Shown here piece by piece: positions 60,723 through 64,000 of a DNA stretch of 64,000 bases; within the stretch, counting starts at the first letter, position 1; each line of letters starts with the position of its first letter. The notes under the pieces are model-generated. The model saw only the letters and a list, made by a program, of their open reading frames with translations. It ran no database searches and was not told the origin of the DNA. Both the position numbers and the translations under genes were made by a program. Source of the DNA: Pseudomonas sp. Gutcm_11s. GTDB lineage: Bacteria > Pseudomonadota > Gammaproteobacteria > Pseudomonadales > Pseudomonadaceae. The DNA lies in the NCBI RefSeq assembly GCF_028649395.1, contig NZ_JAQSUW010000014.1, forward strand, positions 371,131 through 435,130. Direction: 5' to 3'.

Positions 60723-61940
60723 TCAGATATCCAGCAGCAGGCGAGCCGGGTCTTCCAGCAGGTTCTTGATGGTCACCAGGAAGCTGACCGCTTCCTTGCC
60801 ATCGATCAGACGGTGATCGTAGGACAGCGCCAGGTACATCATCGGACGGATCACGACCTGGCCATTGATGGCCACCGGACGCTGGATGATGTTGTGCATG
60901 CCCAGGATCGCTGCCTGCGGCGGGTTGACGATCGGGGTCGACATCATCGAACCGAAGGTACCACCGTTGGTGATGGTGAAGGTGCCGCCGGTCATTTCTT
61001 CGATCGACAGCTTGCCGTCACGCGCCTTCTTGCCGAAGGTGGCGATGCCGTTCTCGACTTCGGCCAGGCTCATCAGCTCGGCGTTGCGCAGGACCGGAAC
61101 CACCAGGCCACGGTCGCTGGATACGGCTACGCCGATGTCCTGGTAGCCGTGGTAGACGATGTCGTTGCCATCGATCGAGGCGTTGACCGCCGGGAAGCGC
61201 TTCAGCGCCTCGACGGCTGCCTTGACGAAGAAGGACATGAAGCCCAGGCGCACGCCGTTGTGGGTCTTCTCGAACAGGTCCTTGTACTTCGAACGCAGCG
61301 CCATGACTTCATGCATGTCGACTTCGTTGAAGGTGGTCAGCATGGCCATGGTGGACTGGGCTTCGACCAGACGCTCGGCAACCTTGGCACGCAGGCGGGT
61401 CATCGGCACGCGCTTCTCGACGCGGTCACCAGCAGCGAACACCGGCGCCTCGGCAGCCGGAGCGGCCGGCTTGGCGGCAGCGGCCGGAGCGGACTTCTTG
61501 GCAGCGACGGCAGCAACGGCGTCTTCCTTGGTGACGCGACCGCCCTTGCCGGTACCGACGATGGAGTTCGGGTCGATACCGCCCTCTTCGGCGATCTTGC
61601 GTGCAGCAGGCGACAGGATGGCGTCATCATCGCCAGCAGCCGGCGCGGCAGCAGCAGGTGCGGCGGCAGCCGGAGCAGCGGCCGGGGCGGCAGCGGCTGC
61701 GCCCGGAGCACCGAGTTTGCCCAGCAGCTCGCCGGACAGGACGGTATCGCCCTCGTTCTTGACGATTTCGGCGAGAACGCCGTCGGCCTCGGCGAGTACT
61801 TCCATCACCACCTTGTCGGTTTCGATGTCGACGATCAGCTCATCGCGCTTGACCGCATCGCCCGGCTTCTTGTGCCAGGTGGCAACGGTGCCGTCGGCGA
61901 CCGATTCCGGGAAGGTTGGGGCTTTGATCTCGATAGCCAT
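60723..61940 (-). CDS. sucB: Dihydrolipoyl succinyltransferase (E2)
   Basis: The 405-residue protein has one N-terminal lipoyl domain (lipoylated K43 in ETDKVV) and an Ala/Pro-rich flexible linker at about 75-103. The E3-binding domain ([15 protein letters not shown]) follows, then a second Ala/Pro linker and the catalytic domain with HRLIDG near the end. It transfers succinyl groups to CoA and forms the core of the complex. Confidence 0.97.
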   Translation of the reverse strand: MAIEIKAPTFPESVADGTVATWHKKPGDAVKRDELIVDIETDKVVMEVLAEADGVLAEIVKNEGDTVLSGELLGKLGAPGAAAAAPAAAPAAAAPAAAAPAAGDDDAILSPAARKIAEEGGIDPNSIVGTGKGGRVTKEDAVAAVAAKKSAPAAAAKPAAPAAEAPVFAAGDRVEKRVPMTRLRAKVAERLVEAQSTMAMLTTFNEVDMHEVMALRSKYKDLFEKTHNGVRLGFMSFFVKAAVEALKRFPAVNASIDGNDIVYHGYQDIGVAVSSDRGLVVPVLRNAELMSLAEVENGIATFGKKARDGKLSIEEMTGGTFTITNGGTFGSMMSTPIVNPPQAAILGMHNIIQRPVAINGQVVIRPMMYLALSYDHRLIDGKEAVSFLVTIKNLLEDPARLLLDI

Positions 61941-61973
61941 TGTGTGTGTTTCCTTAAATTCGGTTTCTTCTTA

Positions 61974-61999
61974 GAGGCGGCGACCCGTGCCGCCGCCTC
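61974..61999 (-). other. Hairpin between sucA and sucB
   Basis: Perfect 9-base arms GAGGCGGCG and CGCCGCCTC flank an 8-base loop between the sucA stop and the sucB start. No T-run. Confidence 0.5.
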
Positions 62000-62013
62000 C
62001 GTGCGCGAAGGCG

Positions 62014-64000
62014 TTAAACAGTAAAGGCGTCGTTCAGCAGTTTTTCCTGCTGTTCGGCGTGCATCGATGCATAACCACAGGCCGGAGCGGCCGAGGCATC
62101 GCGGCCGGCGTACTGAAGGAAGAGCTCCTTCTTGTGCGCGGAAGCGACACGGCGCATGTGGTGCTGGCTGCAGTACCAGGCGCCCTGGTTCATCGGCTCT
62201 TCCTGACACCAGACGATGTGCTTGAGGTTCTTGTACGGTGCCAGAGCCTCGGTCAGATCGTCTTCCGGGAACGGATAGAGCTGCTCGACACGCACCACGG
62301 CGATGTCTTCACGACCTTCCGCACGGCGCTTGGCCAGCAGGTCGTAGTACACCTTGCCGCTACACAGCACGACACGTTCGACCTTCTTCGGATCGACCTG
62401 ATCGATCTCGCCGATGACGGTCTGGAACGAGCCTTCGGCCAGTTCTTCCAAGGTCGAGATGGCCAGCGGGTGGCGCAACAGCGACTTGGGCGTCAGCACG
62501 ACCAGAGGCTTGCGCAGCGGGCGGATCACCTGACGACGCAGCATGTGGTAGACCTGCGCCGGGGTGGTCGGCACGCAGACCTGCATGTTGTGCTCGGCGC
62601 ACAGCTGCAGGTAACGCTCCAGACGCGCAGAGCTGTGCTCCGGGCCCTGCCCTTCGTAGCCGTGCGGCAGCAGCATGGTCAGGCCGCACAGACGGCCCCA
62701 CTTGTGCTCGCCGCTGGAGATGAACTGGTCGAACACCACCTGGGCACCGTTGGCGAAGTCGCCGAACTGGGCTTCCCAGATCACCAGCGCGTTCGGCATG
62801 GTGGTGGAGTAGCCGTATTCGAAGGCCAGTACCGCTTCTTCCGAGAGGAAGGAGTCGTACAGCTGGACGCGCGGCTGACCCTCATAGAGGTTCTGCAGCG
62901 GCAGGTAGGTGGTCGCGTCCTTCTGGTTGTGCAGCGCCGCATGGCGGTGCGAGAAGGTGCCGCGGCCGACATCCTGGCCGGTCATGCGCACCGGGTGGCC
63001 TTCGAACAGCAGGGTCGCGTACGCCAGGTTCTCGGCGTAGCCCCAGTTGATCGGCATGGCGCCGGCGGTCATCTTGGCGCGGTCTTCCAGCACTTTGGAG
63101 ACCTGACGCTGGAGGACGAAGCCTTCCGGGATTTCCAGCAGCTTGCCGGCCAGATCCTGCAGGGTCTTCAGCTCGAAGCGAGTGTCGTGACGCGCGGTCC
63201 AGGCGTGGCCCAGGTAGGGTTTCCAGTCGACGAACAGTTCCTTGTTCGGCTCCTTGACCAGGCTCTTGACCACGTGCTGACCGTTATCCAGCGCGCTGCG
63301 GTATTCCTCGATGCGGGCGTTCACCGCGTCCTCGGCGACACGGCCGGACTGCACCAGGCTCTCGGCATACAGCTCACGGGTGGTGCGCTGTTTGGCGATC
63401 TGCTGGTACATCAGCGGCTGGGTGCCGCTCGGCTCGTCAGCCTCGTTGTGGCCGCGACGGCGGTAGCAGACCAGGTCGATGACCACGTCACGCTTGAACT
63501 GCATGCGGTAGTCGACGGCCAGCTGGGTGACGAACAGCACCGCTTCCGGATCGTCGCCATTCACGTGCAGGATCGGCGCCTGGATCATCTTCGCCACGTC
63601 GGTCGCGTACTCGGTGGAGCGCGAGTCGTCGGCACGGCTGGTGGTGAAGCCAACCTGGTTGTTGATCACCAGGTGAATGGTGCCGCCAGTCTTGTAGGCA
63701 CGGGTCTGCGACATCTGGAAGGTTTCCATGACCACGCCCTGGCCGGCGAATGCCGCGTCACCGTGGATGGAAATCGGCAGAACCTTGTCGCCGGTCGCGT
63801 CTTGACGACGGTCCTGACGAGCGCGCACCGAACCTTCGACCACCGGAGAGACGATCTCCAGGTGCGAAGGGTTAAAGGCCAGCGCCAGGTGCACTTCGCC
63901 ACCCGAAGTCATGACGTTGGAGGAGAAGCCCTGGTGGTACTTCACGTCACCGGAGGACAGACCTTCTACCTGCTTGCCTTCGAACTCGTCGAACAGGTCA
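62014..64000 (-). CDS. sucA: 2-oxoglutarate dehydrogenase E1 component, partial
   Basis: The C-terminal two thirds (about 660 residues) of this thiamine-diphosphate enzyme are present. The reading frame stays open through position 64000, so the start lies beyond the window; the GTG at 63945 is internal. Visible E1 segments are CYRRRGHNEADEP, VLAFEYGYS and the C-terminal WCQEEPMNQGAW. It decarboxylates 2-oxoglutarate and hands the succinyl group to SucB. Confidence 0.97.
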   Translation of the reverse strand, partial: DLFDEFEGKQVEGLSSGDVKYHQGFSSNVMTSGGEVHLALAFNPSHLEIVSPVVEGSVRARQDRRQDATGDKVLPISIHGDAAFAGQGVVMETFQMSQTRAYKTGGTIHLVINNQVGFTTSRADDSRSTEYATDVAKMIQAPILHVNGDDPEAVLFVTQLAVDYRMQFKRDVVIDLVCYRRRGHNEADEPSGTQPLMYQQIAKQRTTRELYAESLVQSGRVAEDAVNARIEEYRSALDNGQHVVKSLVKEPNKELFVDWKPYLGHAWTARHDTRFELKTLQDLAGKLLEIPEGFVLQRQVSKVLEDRAKMTAGAMPINWGYAENLAYATLLFEGHPVRMTGQDVGRGTFSHRHAALHNQKDATTYLPLQNLYEGQPRVQLYDSFLSEEAVLAFEYGYSTTMPNALVIWEAQFGDFANGAQVVFDQFISSGEHKWGRLCGLTMLLPHGYEGQGPEHSSARLERYLQLCAEHNMQVCVPTTPAQVYHMLRRQVIRPLRKPLVVLTPKSLLRHPLAISTLEELAEGSFQTVIGEIDQVDPKKVERVVLCSGKVYYDLLAKRRAEGREDIAVVRVEQLYPFPEDDLTEALAPYKNLKHIVWCQEEPMNQGAWYCSQHHMRRVASAHKKELFLQYAGRDASAAPACGYASMHAEQQEKLLNDAFTV

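Overview
The window is GC-rich, densely coded chromosomal DNA from a Pseudomonas-type gammaproteobacterium. Lineage markers are the OprI murein lipoprotein, the LipA lipase with its Lif foldase, ThrH, TgpA, the acnD/prpF form of the 2-methylcitrate pathway and a sucAB-lpd-sucCD operon. I see no rRNA, tRNA, CRISPR array, prophage or insertion sequence. Nearly everything is core or conserved accessory gene content. From memory of P. aeruginosa PAO1, the order resembles three blocks joined together: roughly PA1769-PA1750, then PA2853-PA2875, then PA1640-PA1585.

Layout. 1-7.8 kb: ppsR (PEP synthase regulator), then the leftward propionate operon GntR regulator-prpB-prpC-acnD-prpF, with two palindromic operators next to the regulator. 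8.0-11.1 kb: a three-gene operon of a retropepsin-like protease, a cysteine-free transglutaminase-like membrane protein and an ATP-grasp ligase. This is a predicted peptide-ligation/proteolysis system of unknown substrate. 11.2-18.1 kb: pabB, thrH, a shortened CysH-like protein, cysB, a universal stress protein, a thioredoxin-like protein, a PilZ protein, a DAHP synthase and a small acetyltransferase. 18.1-18.6 kb is a 580-bp AT-rich gap leading to oprI.

18.6-31.8 kb: oprI faces an L,D-transpeptidase gene. Then come tesA divergent from an YbbA/YbbP-type ABC exporter, greB, thpR, the lipase operon lipA-lif with a candidate sigma-54 promoter, a DoxX protein, an MltF-type lytic transglycosylase, a TatD nuclease and a thioesterase. 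31.9-38.3 kb: the MoxR-DUF58-TgpA operon, a flavin reductase-like protein, two small lipoproteins and a patatin-like phospholipase.

38.4-49.1 kb: the leftward kdpFABCDE potassium-uptake operon, divergent from an OmpR-type response regulator and a histidine kinase with a polyproline periplasmic loop. These are followed by a five-EF-hand calcium-binding protein that also carries polyproline runs. This is the most suggestive signalling cassette in the window. 49.1-56.7 kb: a YdgA/DUF945 protein, a PerM-type transporter, a DUF4892 protein, a glutathione transferase, two coupled alpha/beta hydrolases and a branched-chain amino acid carrier. 56.9-64 kb: the leftward TCA operon sucA(partial)-sucB-lpd-sucC-sucD, with hairpins in its first three intercistronic gaps.

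The prp and suc operons connect functionally: the 2-methylcitrate cycle yields pyruvate and succinate, and PpsR controls conversion of pyruvate to PEP. The candidates for undescribed biology are the protease/ligase operon at 8-11 kb, the kinase/EF-hand cassette at 46.4-49.1 kb and the degenerate CysH homologue at 13.4 kb.
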